8,362 nt of DNA from an uncultured Clostridia bacterium. GTDB lineage: Bacteria; Bacillota; Clostridia; Peptostreptococcales; Anaerovoracaceae. The stretch covers positions 1 to 8,362 of the forward strand of contig CAMIWY010000053.1 in the NCBI GenBank assembly GCA_946402595.1, given 5' to 3'. This document shows, one piece after another, positions 1 through 5,894 of the stretch; within the stretch, counting starts at the first letter, position 1, and the number at the start of each line of letters is the position of its first letter. A program made the position numbers and the translations under genes. Below the pieces are notes generated by a model that worked only from the letters and a program-made list of their open reading frames with translations, was not told the DNA's origin and searched no databases.

Positions 1-1
1 C

Positions 2-373
2 GCGGGTCTCATATCCGTTGTAGTAGCAGTGACCAACCTGGTACCTACATTCGGGCCGATAGTCGGAGGTGCTGTAGGAGCACTGATACTTCTCCTTGTC
101 AAGCCTGTGCACGCTATCATATTCATAATATTTACATTCGTGCTTCAGTTTATAGATCCGTATTTCATCAAGCCGAAACTGTTCGGAAACACTCTCGGCG
201 TATCCGGGCTGCTCATCGTGGTCTCGGTACTTGTATGCGGCAGGATGTTCGGAGTGACAGGGATCCTTCTTTCGATCCCGCTGGCAGCTATTCTCAGCTT
301 TGTCTACAAGGAAGCAATTCTGCCTGCTCTTGAGAGAAGGGCAGCGAGAAGAAAGGCAGAAGAGGCTCAGTAG
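2..373 (+). CDS. AI-2E family transporter, C-terminal part (5' end outside window)
   Basis: The frame is open from the first bases of the window and stops with TAG at 371-373, giving 123 residues of a longer protein; a GTG at 29 is internal and not a real start. The residues show the C-terminal pattern of the AI-2E transporter family (PF01594): a TNLVPTFGPIVGG segment, a hydrophobic stretch, then a VLQFIDPYFIKPKLFG motif followed by GVSGLLIV and FGVTGILLSIPLAA, ending in a short basic Arg/Lys/Glu-rich tail. These are multi-pass inner-membrane proteins. Some members are linked to autoinducer-2 export and others to Na+/H+ exchange, so the substrate cannot be told from this fragment. A regulator gene follows 25 nt downstream on the same strand, which suggests co-transcription. 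The family call is confident; the function is not. Confidence 0.88.
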   Translation, partial: AGLISVVVAVTNLVPTFGPIVGGAVGALILLLVKPVHAIIFIIFTFVLQFIDPYFIKPKLFGNTLGVSGLLIVVSVLVCGRMFGVTGILLSIPLAAILSFVYKEAILPALERRAARRKAEEAQ

Positions 374-398
374 TTCCGTATGATGCGGAGGTATATGC

Positions 399-932
399 AT
401 GTATCATGTTAAAAATGACAAGCGGTGCATCAGATCAGCTGAATCCATCATGCGGGCACTTGAGCAGCTGATGGCAAAAAAAGCCTTTCTGGATATCACC
501 GTAACTGACATACAGAAGACCGCAGGAATCGGGAGGTCAACGTTCTACAGACTCTTTGATACGATAGATGATGTTGTGACTTATATGGTTGACAGGGAGT
601 TTGAGGAGGTCGTGCGCGGATACAGTACTATGAGTATCAGGGACTTCACCATAGAATGCCTCAGCGGTGTCATTGAGCGCGGTGACATTCTTATAGGCAT
701 CCTCTCATCAGGAAAATCAGAGCTTGTCACCAGATCTCTCAGAGAGAACCTTCACAGATCTGCCGAAGAAGCAGGGGAGCCTGATGAAGCCGGTCTCCAG
801 TACAGATTCGCGGTGTTCGCAAGCGCCTGCATATCCGTTATCCGGGTGTGGGATGAGAACGGAAGAAAAGAGAGCATAGAAGAGCTCGCTGACTACCTTC
901 AGAAGTATCTTGATTTCAGCAAGCTGGCATAG
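399..932 (+). CDS. TetR/AcrR family transcriptional regulator
   Basis: This 177-residue protein has the size and layout of a TetR-family repressor. The N-terminal helix-turn-helix spans about residues 15-60: the segment ITVTDIQKTAGIGRSTFYRLF (about 33-53) matches the usual recognition-helix pattern, followed by a D-D-V-V-T-Y helix. The C-terminal ligand-binding half (about 65-177) is all-helical in character but has no signature that names a ligand. The ATG at 399 is supported by GGAGG at 387-391, 7 nt upstream; an ATG at 395 is in another frame. The gene lies 25 nt after the AI-2E gene, too close for its own clear promoter, so the two may be one transcript and the regulator may control its membrane-protein neighbour. 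Target and effector are unknown. Confidence 0.9.
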   Translation: MYHVKNDKRCIRSAESIMRALEQLMAKKAFLDITVTDIQKTAGIGRSTFYRLFDTIDDVVTYMVDREFEEVVRGYSTMSIRDFTIECLSGVIERGDILIGILSSGKSELVTRSLRENLHRSAEEAGEPDEAGLQYRFAVFASACISVIRVWDENGRKESIEELADYLQKYLDFSKLA

Positions 933-957
933 AATGCCGCGGCCGCCCGGTTAACGA

Positions 958-991
958 TAATGTAATAGATCCGGCTCACAGTAATGTAATA
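958..991. repeat. Short direct repeat TAATGTAATA
   Basis: The decamer TAATGTAATA occurs at 958-967 and again at 982-991, a 24-nt period, in the gap between the tetR-type gene and the terminator. The second copy runs into the A-run of the terminator. It is AT-rich and may have no function. Confidence 0.4.
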
Positions 992-1035
992 AAAAAGGGC
1001 TATGCATATCCGCTATGAATATGCATAGTCCTTTT
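991..1035. terminator. Bidirectional intrinsic terminator between convergent genes
   Basis: Bases 997-1009 pair with 1019-1031 around a 9-nt loop (1010-1018), with one G-T wobble. A996-A993 can extend the stem by pairing with T1032-T1035. On the minus strand the stem is followed by six T (complement of 991-996), the canonical form for ending the membrane-protein gene whose stop is at 1045. On the plus strand it is followed by TTTT, so it can also end the regulator transcript. Confidence 0.88.
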
Positions 1036-1044
1036 CGGTTGTGA

Positions 1045-2172
1045 TCAAGCTTCGACTCTTGCTCTTGCCATTGCTTCTTCGAAGTCCTTGGTTCCTCTGA
1101 ATACTTCGTTGGAATAAGGGTTCTTGCCCATCTCGATGGAGCGTTTGATGATAACTGCGATGCAGATAACGTTGGCTGCGATCGCTGCCATAGCGACAAA
1201 GCCCTGTGCTCTAGGATCAGCATGGATACCCATTGAGGAGACGATCTCACCTGCCTGTGCTGTTTTGCCTGCACCTGCATTGTAGAGCTCGATTGCCTTA
1301 GCATAGAGATCCATAGTTGTTACACCGTTCTCTGTAGCGCCGCCGTATACTGTCGGCAGAACTGCTGCAAATCTGCTGCTGAGCTGGAATGCAGGAACGA
1401 CCTGTGCCCACATGCACCAGATAGCGAGGGTGTTGGCTCTGTTCTGGATCCAGCCGCCCTTGTTCCAGAGTGCGTTGGCAAATGTCGGTGCCAGCAGAAG
1501 TGCCACGCCGCAGTACCATGTATGTGTCGGCAGGTTGACATAAGTGTACTCGAAGTTCCAGATGTCATATGCAACGATGAACCAGATAGTCATATCAGGC
1601 CAGAGCATATCGGACATGTTCCTGTCCTTGGATGTGTAGAGGTGGATGCATCCTGTCATGCAGAAGATGTTGATCATTCCTGCAAGTGCGTTGACGATGT
1701 TCCACCATCCGCCGTAGATGAATACTCCCTCGTTGGATGCCCACCATGCTCCGCTGAAGTCTCCTGTGATGGAGAATGCTGCCATAGCGGATTCCATGTC
1801 GGATACGTTTGCGATCATAATGTTGGCTGCAACGATGAACCATGGCCACCATTTGAACCATTCCTTCTTGCCGAGGCCCCACTTGTACTTGATCATCATG
1901 AAACCTACGCAGCCGATGTCAGCAGCATAGAGCTTGAAGTAATGGAACCATCCGTCCATGAATGCTACTGTAGGATTCTCTTTTCCTCCGAACATACCCA
2001 TATGTGCGAGGATGAAGTAGAGTGTCAGGATAGCAGGGATGATAACGAAGATGATCATTCCGCCGGTTTTGGTTCTTCTTCCGAGCTCGTTCATGACGAT
2101 CAGTCCGACGAAGACCAGTACCCAGCCAATGATCTGCATCACTGCATGTTCACTGTAAAGCTGAAATAACAT
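1045..2172 (-). CDS. Trp-rich multi-pass membrane protein of unknown function (probably DUF5692)
   Basis: I chose the ATG at complement 2170-2172 because GGAGG (complement 2179-2183) lies 6 nt upstream; the longer reading from 2217 adds 15 polar, basic residues and overlaps the likely transcription start. The 375-residue product has about nine hydrophobic segments (roughly 10-28, 38-58, 80-97, 108-124, 156-178, 191-206, 217-236, 246-264, 325-343), no cleavable signal peptide and a charged C-terminal tail. It has 19 tryptophans, including WWPW, GAWW and GGWWN clusters, and conserved-looking polar motifs in or near the membrane (NVSDMES, YDIWNFEYTY, THTWYCG). I recall this pattern as the DUF5692 family, but that is from memory. 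No transport or enzyme motif is recognisable. The gene stands alone between terminators with its own strong promoter. Confidence 0.9.
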   Translation of the reverse strand: MLFQLYSEHAVMQIIGWVLVFVGLIVMNELGRRTKTGGMIIFVIIPAILTLYFILAHMGMFGGKENPTVAFMDGWFHYFKLYAADIGCVGFMMIKYKWGLGKKEWFKWWPWFIVAANIMIANVSDMESAMAAFSITGDFSGAWWASNEGVFIYGGWWNIVNALAGMINIFCMTGCIHLYTSKDRNMSDMLWPDMTIWFIVAYDIWNFEYTYVNLPTHTWYCGVALLLAPTFANALWNKGGWIQNRANTLAIWCMWAQVVPAFQLSSRFAAVLPTVYGGATENGVTTMDLYAKAIELYNAGAGKTAQAGEIVSSMGIHADPRAQGFVAMAAIAANVICIAVIIKRSIEMGKNPYSNEVFRGTKDFEEAMARARVEA

Positions 2173-2178
2173 AATTTT

Positions 2179-2183
2179 CCTCC
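2179..2183 (-). promoter_or_regulatory. Ribosome binding site that fixes the start of the Trp-rich membrane protein
   Basis: GGAGG on the minus strand, 6 nt from the ATG at 2172-2170. It favours this start over the in-frame upstream ATG at 2217, which has no comparable site and lies about 2 nt from the predicted transcription start. Confidence 0.8.
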
Positions 2184-2225
2184 ATATAGATTTGGTTTTA
2201 ATTTTCCAGTTGGTCAATCTCGGAT

Positions 2226-2254
2226 ATTATATTTCTGACCGCACGGTTAGTCAA
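2226..2254 (-). promoter_or_regulatory. Sigma-A-type promoter of the Trp-rich membrane protein gene
   Basis: On the minus strand TTGACT (complement 2249-2254) is followed after exactly 17 nt by TATAAT (complement 2226-2231). One mismatch in twelve makes this the best promoter in the window. Transcription would start near 2219, giving a leader of about 47 nt. The spacer holds ACCG-TG-CGGT and a TGAC-N10-GTCA dyad that begins inside the -35 box, so a repressor could bind there. Confidence 0.85.
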
Positions 2255-2261
2255 CGCTATA

Positions 2262-2277
2262 TCTGATATTTTTCAGA
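2262..2277. promoter_or_regulatory. Candidate operator, TCTGA-N6-TCAGA
   Basis: A 16-bp perfect dyad (5-bp arms, 6-bp centre) sits 7 nt upstream of the -35 box of the membrane-protein promoter, centred about 50 bp before the predicted start. This geometry is usual for a dimeric activator such as a CRP/FNR-type protein, but the sequence is no consensus I know. A chance dyad is possible. Confidence 0.4.
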
Positions 2278-2340
2278 CAATCTGCAGATTTTTTCCGTAT
2301 ATATGCTGCAGGGCGGGGGAGAAGGCTATTTCAGCTACAG

Positions 2341-2372
2341 AAAAAGCGGCCAGGCTGCAAGCCGTGACCGCT
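2341..2372 (-). terminator. Intrinsic terminator after dapB
   Basis: On the minus strand AGCGG (complement 2368-2372) pairs with CCGCT (complement 2345-2349), and GGCT pairs with AGCC inside it around a 3-nt loop. A T-run (complement 2341-2345, partly in the stem) follows. It lies 27 nt beyond the dapB stop and separates the comEB-dapB unit from the membrane-protein gene. Confidence 0.82.
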
Positions 2373-2398
2373 CGTGTTAACAGTTCTTTCAGTTGATA

Positions 2399-3199
2399 TC
2401 AGAGACCCATAGACTCTCTTATGCCATACAGGCCTATAGGCTGCGATGCCATCCATCTGCACGCGTTGACTGCTCCCTTGGCGCAGCCTTTCCAGTTGAG
2501 GCAGTGGTGGGTTATCTCGAGCCTTTCACCTTCGCCGAAGAAGAATACCGTGTGGCTGGAAGGGGTGTCTCCGCCGCGGATTGCGTGGAATGTGACTTTG
2601 CCCTCTTCTCTCGGATGTCTGCCCTGAGGACGTCCGTATACAGCATCGCTGACGAGATCCTTTCCGACTGCTTCTCCCATGCTTTCGATGAGCTCTCTTG
2701 CTGTACCGCTCGGTGCATCAAGCTTCTTGTTGTCGTGCATGTCGACTATCTCGATGTCAGTTTCGTCATACAGCTCCTGAGCAGCTTCCATGAGGAGCTT
2801 TCTCATGACATTGACCATTCTGTCTGTGTTGGCAGCGATCATAACAGGTATCTCTGATGCAGCAGCCTCGAGCTTAGCTCTCTGCTCTGCACTGAAGCCT
2901 GTTGTGCCGACTACAAGAGCCTTCTTATGTCTGATGCACGCATCCAGAACTTCCATTCCGAGTTCAACAGTGGAGAAGTCACATACTACGTCAGCCTGGT
3001 CAATTACTGACTCGATATCGTCCACTACCAGTGCACCTACCTGAGAGCCTGTCATTGCGACTTCGCCTATATCCTTTCCGATATAGTCTCTGCCGGCAGG
3101 ACCGATGCCTGCAACGATCTCAACGTCATCTCTCTTAGCTGCGTCTGCTACTATGAGGCTTGCCATTTTGCCCCTCGGGGCCGTGATTATCAGTTTCAT
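2399..3199 (-). CDS. dapB: 4-hydroxy-tetrahydrodipicolinate reductase (DapB)
   Basis: DapB reduces 4-hydroxy-tetrahydrodipicolinate with NAD(P)H in the cytoplasmic diaminopimelate/lysine pathway, feeding peptidoglycan and protein synthesis. The 266-residue length is normal. Visible landmarks are an N-terminal Rossmann fold, VVGTTGFS (about 96-103), the catalytic-loop region MHDNKKLDAPSGTA (about 154-167, with H155, K159 and the SGT substrate-binding turn), HAIRGGD (205-211), SSHTV (214-218) and GERLEITHH (224-232). Several usually invariant positions differ. The nucleotide loop reads APRGKMAS instead of GxxGxMG, the usual NFSxG(V)N reads NTDRMVN (124-130), and the second His of the HH pair is D156. 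I take this as a divergent clostridial subgroup. The ribosome site GGAAGGAG is at complement 3211-3218, and the gene follows the deaminase gene by 21 nt, so both are probably one operon. Confidence 0.93.
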   Translation of the reverse strand: MKLIITAPRGKMASLIVADAAKRDDVEIVAGIGPAGRDYIGKDIGEVAMTGSQVGALVVDDIESVIDQADVVCDFSTVELGMEVLDACIRHKKALVVGTTGFSAEQRAKLEAAASEIPVMIAANTDRMVNVMRKLLMEAAQELYDETDIEIVDMHDNKKLDAPSGTARELIESMGEAVGKDLVSDAVYGRPQGRHPREEGKVTFHAIRGGDTPSSHTVFFFGEGERLEITHHCLNWKGCAKGAVNACRWMASQPIGLYGIRESMGL

Positions 3200-3220
3200 T
3201 TTCTGTATGCTCCTTCCGTT

Positions 3221-3709
3221 TTACACGTGATCCACATTGAAATCGAGGCTGATCTCTTCTATTGCCGGCTCAAACCTCCTGAGCGTGACACCGGCTGCCT
3301 GAAGCATCATCTTGGATGCCTTGGTGGCAGGTGTGTCTGCGTACTTGTCAGAAAGATATACGACTTCACTGACACCGGCCTGGATGATGGCCTTGGCACA
3401 CTCGTTGCAAGGGAAGAGAGCAACGTACAGTCTGGATCCTCTCAGTGACTTGCCTGAGGCGTTGAGTATCGCATTGAGCTCGGCATGAACTACGAACGGG
3501 TACTTGGTGATCTCACCTTCGCGTTCCCACGGGAACTCGTCATCAGAGCAGCCCTGAGGGAATCCGTTGTAACCTGTCGTCAGGATCACGTTGTTGGCGT
3601 CTACGATACATGCACCTACCTGAGTGTTGGGGTCCTTGCTTCTCTTGGCTGCAAGAAGAGCTACGCCCATGAAGTATTCGTCCCACGATATATAGTCTTG
3701 TCTTTTCAT
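3221..3709 (-). CDS. comEB: dCMP deaminase / ComEB-like cytidine deaminase family protein
   Basis: This family deaminates dCMP to dUMP, supplying the dTMP pathway; in Bacillus the homologue is ComE operon protein 2. The 162-residue protein carries the zinc-dependent deaminase signature: HAELNAI with H75 as zinc ligand and E77 as the proton-shuttling residue, and PCNEC with C101 and C104 as the other ligands. The N-terminal DPNTQVGACIVD (26-37) and GYNGFP (46-51) segments are typical of the dCMP group. No competence genes lie beside it, so a role in DNA uptake is not implied. Upstream spacing to the ATG holds only a weak ribosome site (GGG directly before the ATG, AGAAAG about 15 nt upstream). 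The gene lies first in an apparent two-gene unit with dapB, a pairing with no obvious metabolic link. Confidence 0.92.
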   Translation of the reverse strand: MKRQDYISWDEYFMGVALLAAKRSKDPNTQVGACIVDANNVILTTGYNGFPQGCSDDEFPWEREGEITKYPFVVHAELNAILNASGKSLRGSRLYVALFPCNECAKAIIQAGVSEVVYLSDKYADTPATKASKMMLQAAGVTLRRFEPAIEEISLDFNVDHV

Positions 3710-3733
3710 CCCGTTATACCATTCTTTCTGTAT

Positions 3734-3755
3734 AAAAAAGCAGTGTGTCCACTGC
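3734..3755 (-). terminator. Terminator-like hairpin in the comEB leader
   Basis: On the minus strand GCAGTG pairs perfectly with CACTGC around a GACA tetraloop (complement 3740-3755) and six T follow (complement 3734-3739). This has the form of an intrinsic terminator, but no minus-strand gene lies upstream in the window: the neighbour at 3937 runs the other way. It ends 24 nt before the comEB start codon. It could be an attenuator, the end of a short antisense RNA, or a 5' stabilising stem. A second inverted repeat, CGATTG/CAATCG (3755-3760 and 3775-3780), abuts it. Confidence 0.65.
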
Positions 3756-3756
3756 G

Positions 3757-3786
3757 ATTGTACAACTCATCGGGCAATCGTTGCAA
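3757..3786 (-). promoter_or_regulatory. Possible comEB-dapB promoter
   Basis: On the minus strand TTGCAA (complement 3781-3786) and TACAAT (complement 3757-3762) are 18 nt apart. The -10 matches 5 of 6 consensus bases and the -35 only 4 of 6. If used, transcription would start near 3750, inside the hairpin at 3740-3755, which would then not act as a full terminator. Confidence 0.4.
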
Positions 3787-3806
3787 GCCTTGTGAAGGGG
3801 TATTGG

Positions 3807-3897
3807 GACAGGCCCTGTATTCCTTGAATTTCTTGTATTTCCCGCGATATTGATGTATAATTCATTGTCTATGGCTTAATTGAGAACCGGGCCTGTC
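3807..3897. repeat. Inverted 9-mer pair flanking the DUF2207 promoter
   Basis: GACAGGCCC at 3807-3815 and its reverse complement GGGCCTGTC at 3889-3897 lie either side of the promoter at 3833-3861, 73 nt apart. The left copy is also part of a local palindrome, ACAGG-C-CCTGT (3808-3818). They could be paired operator sites or chance. Confidence 0.3.
3833..3861 (+). promoter_or_regulatory. Sigma-A-type promoter of the DUF2207 gene
   Basis: TTGTAT (3833-3838) and TATAAT (3856-3861) are 17 nt apart, a perfect -10 with a 4 of 6 -35. The start would be near 3868, only about 12 nt before the TTG at 3880, which argues for a translation start further downstream. Confidence 0.75.
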
Positions 3898-3936
3898 ATG
3901 CAGCATGAAATCAACAATGCCCGGCAGAGAAAGAAA

Positions 3937-5835
3937 ATGAGAAATAACACTTGCATATATACGGAAAAAAAGGTCAATAAGGTTAGACATGCATGCAGCA
4001 TGCTGGCAGCACTCATCGTGGCGGCGGTCATGATGATATCCATGACAGCAGCTGTCTTTGCTGATGCAGAAGGATCAGATAACAACCTGCACCAGACTCA
4101 GGGTCTCGAAGGCGGTGCTTACGAGGTCACCAATCTGGAAATGAAGGCGGTAGTCGGTAAGGATCATTCATATGATGTCACTGAGGAGATCACGGTAAAC
4201 ATACCGCAGACTCTGCATCAGATCGAGTTCGCTATCCCGAGCGGATCCTTCAGAATGAGAGGGCTGACAGTCGACGGAACTGCATTTACTTCAAACATTT
4301 CATCATCAGGGAGTTCAGTAAAAATCGTGGACCAGCAGGCTCTGACTACCGGGATCCATACATATACGATCAGGTACAAGATCCTTGAGTTCGCTGACAG
4401 AAACACTGCGAAAGACATATTCTACTTCAATGTGCTTCTGCCTGAGTGGAAACAGCCTATCGGCGAGATGCATGCACTGATCACCTTCCCGGCCGACTTC
4501 CCGGTAGGGGATATACAGCATTACGCCGGCCAGTTCGGAGCAGAGGACGCGGAGAACCGTCTTACATATAAGACTGAAAAGTCATCAAGGAGCTTCAGCG
4601 CTTCAGGCAAGAGGATACCTGAGAACTACGGACTGTCCCTCAAGGCGGAACTGCCGGACGGATACTGGGAAGGAGCGCTTGACGGTGTATGGGCCATCTT
4701 CGCGATGATACTCGTAATGGGCGCCGCAGTCCTTGTCATGCTGGTGCTGTGGATCATAGGCGGAAGAGACCCGAGGATAAAGAGGATACCTCAGACAAGA
4801 CCGATCGAGGGCGTATCTCCGGTAGAGCTCGGCTATGTATTCAACAACAGCTTTGACGGAAGAGATCTCGTCAGAATGATTATATATTTTGCCATCAGAG
4901 GTTATCTGAAGATCAGTGAGTATGAACCTAAGAGATACAGGCTGATCAGGAAGAACGATCCTGATGGGGAAGAAAAGCTCCTGCGAAATGCCTATGGCAT
5001 CCTGTTTGAGGATGTATACAAGGGCAGGGCGCTGGAGATGGATGACCTCGGTGACAGGCTCTGCAGGATAGAAAATGCGATAAGAGACGACGTAGCGGCC
5101 GGATTCTCAAGCAGAGATACACAGGCGTATACGCCTCTTTCAAGAGCCTTCAGAGCTGCATGCATCATTCTCACCGGCATATCTGTGGCTGTGGCAAACG
5201 GACTCAGGTACAGCTATCAGTACGTTGATGTGAACTATGTAGAGTCGGTGCTCGTCGGCTTTGCTGTCATGGTAATGACGACGCTGCTGTGCATCGCGGT
5301 GGACAGGAGGGACTCATCTTCAGGAGAGACCGGGCGCACCATGGAGATAGTTACGGGCGCGCTGCTCGCAGCTATGATCATATATTTTGCGATAAGCATC
5401 GTCAGTTCGACCGGACATATCCTTGCGGGCATCATAGCAGCAGGTCTCTGTATAGCAGAGGTTTTCCTCGCGGTCGTCATGAGAGCGAGAGGAAAGGGCA
5501 ATTCGGTGCTCATGATGAAGCTGAGACAGCTCAGGAGATTCATAGCGCATCCTACGCCTAAGGAACTGCTCGAGAACTATCTCGCAGACCCGGGTTACTA
5601 CTACGACATGATGATATATGCGCTTACATTCGGATCAGAGGAGTCATGGGCGATATCCTTCCTTACACTGGATGTGCCTGAACCTGGATGGTATTCGGAT
5701 GAAATAGAAGGGCACGCTTTCTCCAACCTGAGAGAGACACCGACAACGGTCGACTACGCAAGAGACATAAGATCCTTCGTGAGGATTATCGAGGGCGCTT
5801 ATGAAGACATGCAGAGAAGAAAGCACAGAAGATAG
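3937..5835 (+). CDS. DUF2207 family secreted/membrane protein
   Basis: From the ATG at 3937 the product has 632 residues. It begins with a basic N-region and a hydrophobic core ending AVFA, a plausible signal peptide cleaved near residue 42. An extracytoplasmic beta-rich domain follows (about 48-250; YEVTNLEMKAVV, then IHTYTIRYKILEF), matching the N-terminal part of DUF2207. Then come one membrane span (about 251-275), a cytoplasmic segment with PIEGVSPVELGYVFNN and IIYFAIRGYLKI (about 289-333), four more spans (about 407-423, 435-456, 469-491, 494-516) and a C-terminal soluble domain containing HPTPKELLENYL and MIYALTFG. This order is typical of DUF2207 proteins, whose role is unknown. The start is uncertain: ATG 3898 and TTG 3880 are in frame and none has a strong ribosome site, only AGAGAAAG before 3937. 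The gene precedes typA by 59 nt. Confidence 0.88.
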   Translation: MRNNTCIYTEKKVNKVRHACSMLAALIVAAVMMISMTAAVFADAEGSDNNLHQTQGLEGGAYEVTNLEMKAVVGKDHSYDVTEEITVNIPQTLHQIEFAIPSGSFRMRGLTVDGTAFTSNISSSGSSVKIVDQQALTTGIHTYTIRYKILEFADRNTAKDIFYFNVLLPEWKQPIGEMHALITFPADFPVGDIQHYAGQFGAEDAENRLTYKTEKSSRSFSASGKRIPENYGLSLKAELPDGYWEGALDGVWAIFAMILVMGAAVLVMLVLWIIGGRDPRIKRIPQTRPIEGVSPVELGYVFNNSFDGRDLVRMIIYFAIRGYLKISEYEPKRYRLIRKNDPDGEEKLLRNAYGILFEDVYKGRALEMDDLGDRLCRIENAIRDDVAAGFSSRDTQAYTPLSRAFRAACIILTGISVAVANGLRYSYQYVDVNYVESVLVGFAVMVMTTLLCIAVDRRDSSSGETGRTMEIVTGALLAAMIIYFAISIVSSTGHILAGIIAAGLCIAEVFLAVVMRARGKGNSVLMMKLRQLRRFIAHPTPKELLENYLADPGYYYDMMIYALTFGSEESWAISFLTLDVPEPGWYSDEIEGHAFSNLRETPTTVDYARDIRSFVRIIEGAYEDMQRRKHRR

Positions 5836-5894
5836 TGCACATTAAATAAAAAGTTTTGGGATCAGAAAAATAAAACAGGAAAGACAGGAACAGA

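Noticed and set aside
935..950. GC-rich stretch after the regulator gene
   Set aside because: It does not form a convincing separate terminator or other element; the hairpin at 991-1035 suffices.
1522..2169. Long open frame (215 codons) on the plus strand
   Set aside because: It lies fully antisense to the membrane-protein gene, gives a Cys/His/Asp-rich low-sense product and has no ribosome site. It is a shadow of the real frame.
2282..2311. Two CTGCAG hexamers 18 nt apart
   Set aside because: Each is self-palindromic, so their pairing is trivial. No further symmetry supports a site.
2393..2857. Plus-strand open frame of 154 codons
   Set aside because: It is antisense to dapB, whose motifs are clear; the translation shows no family pattern.
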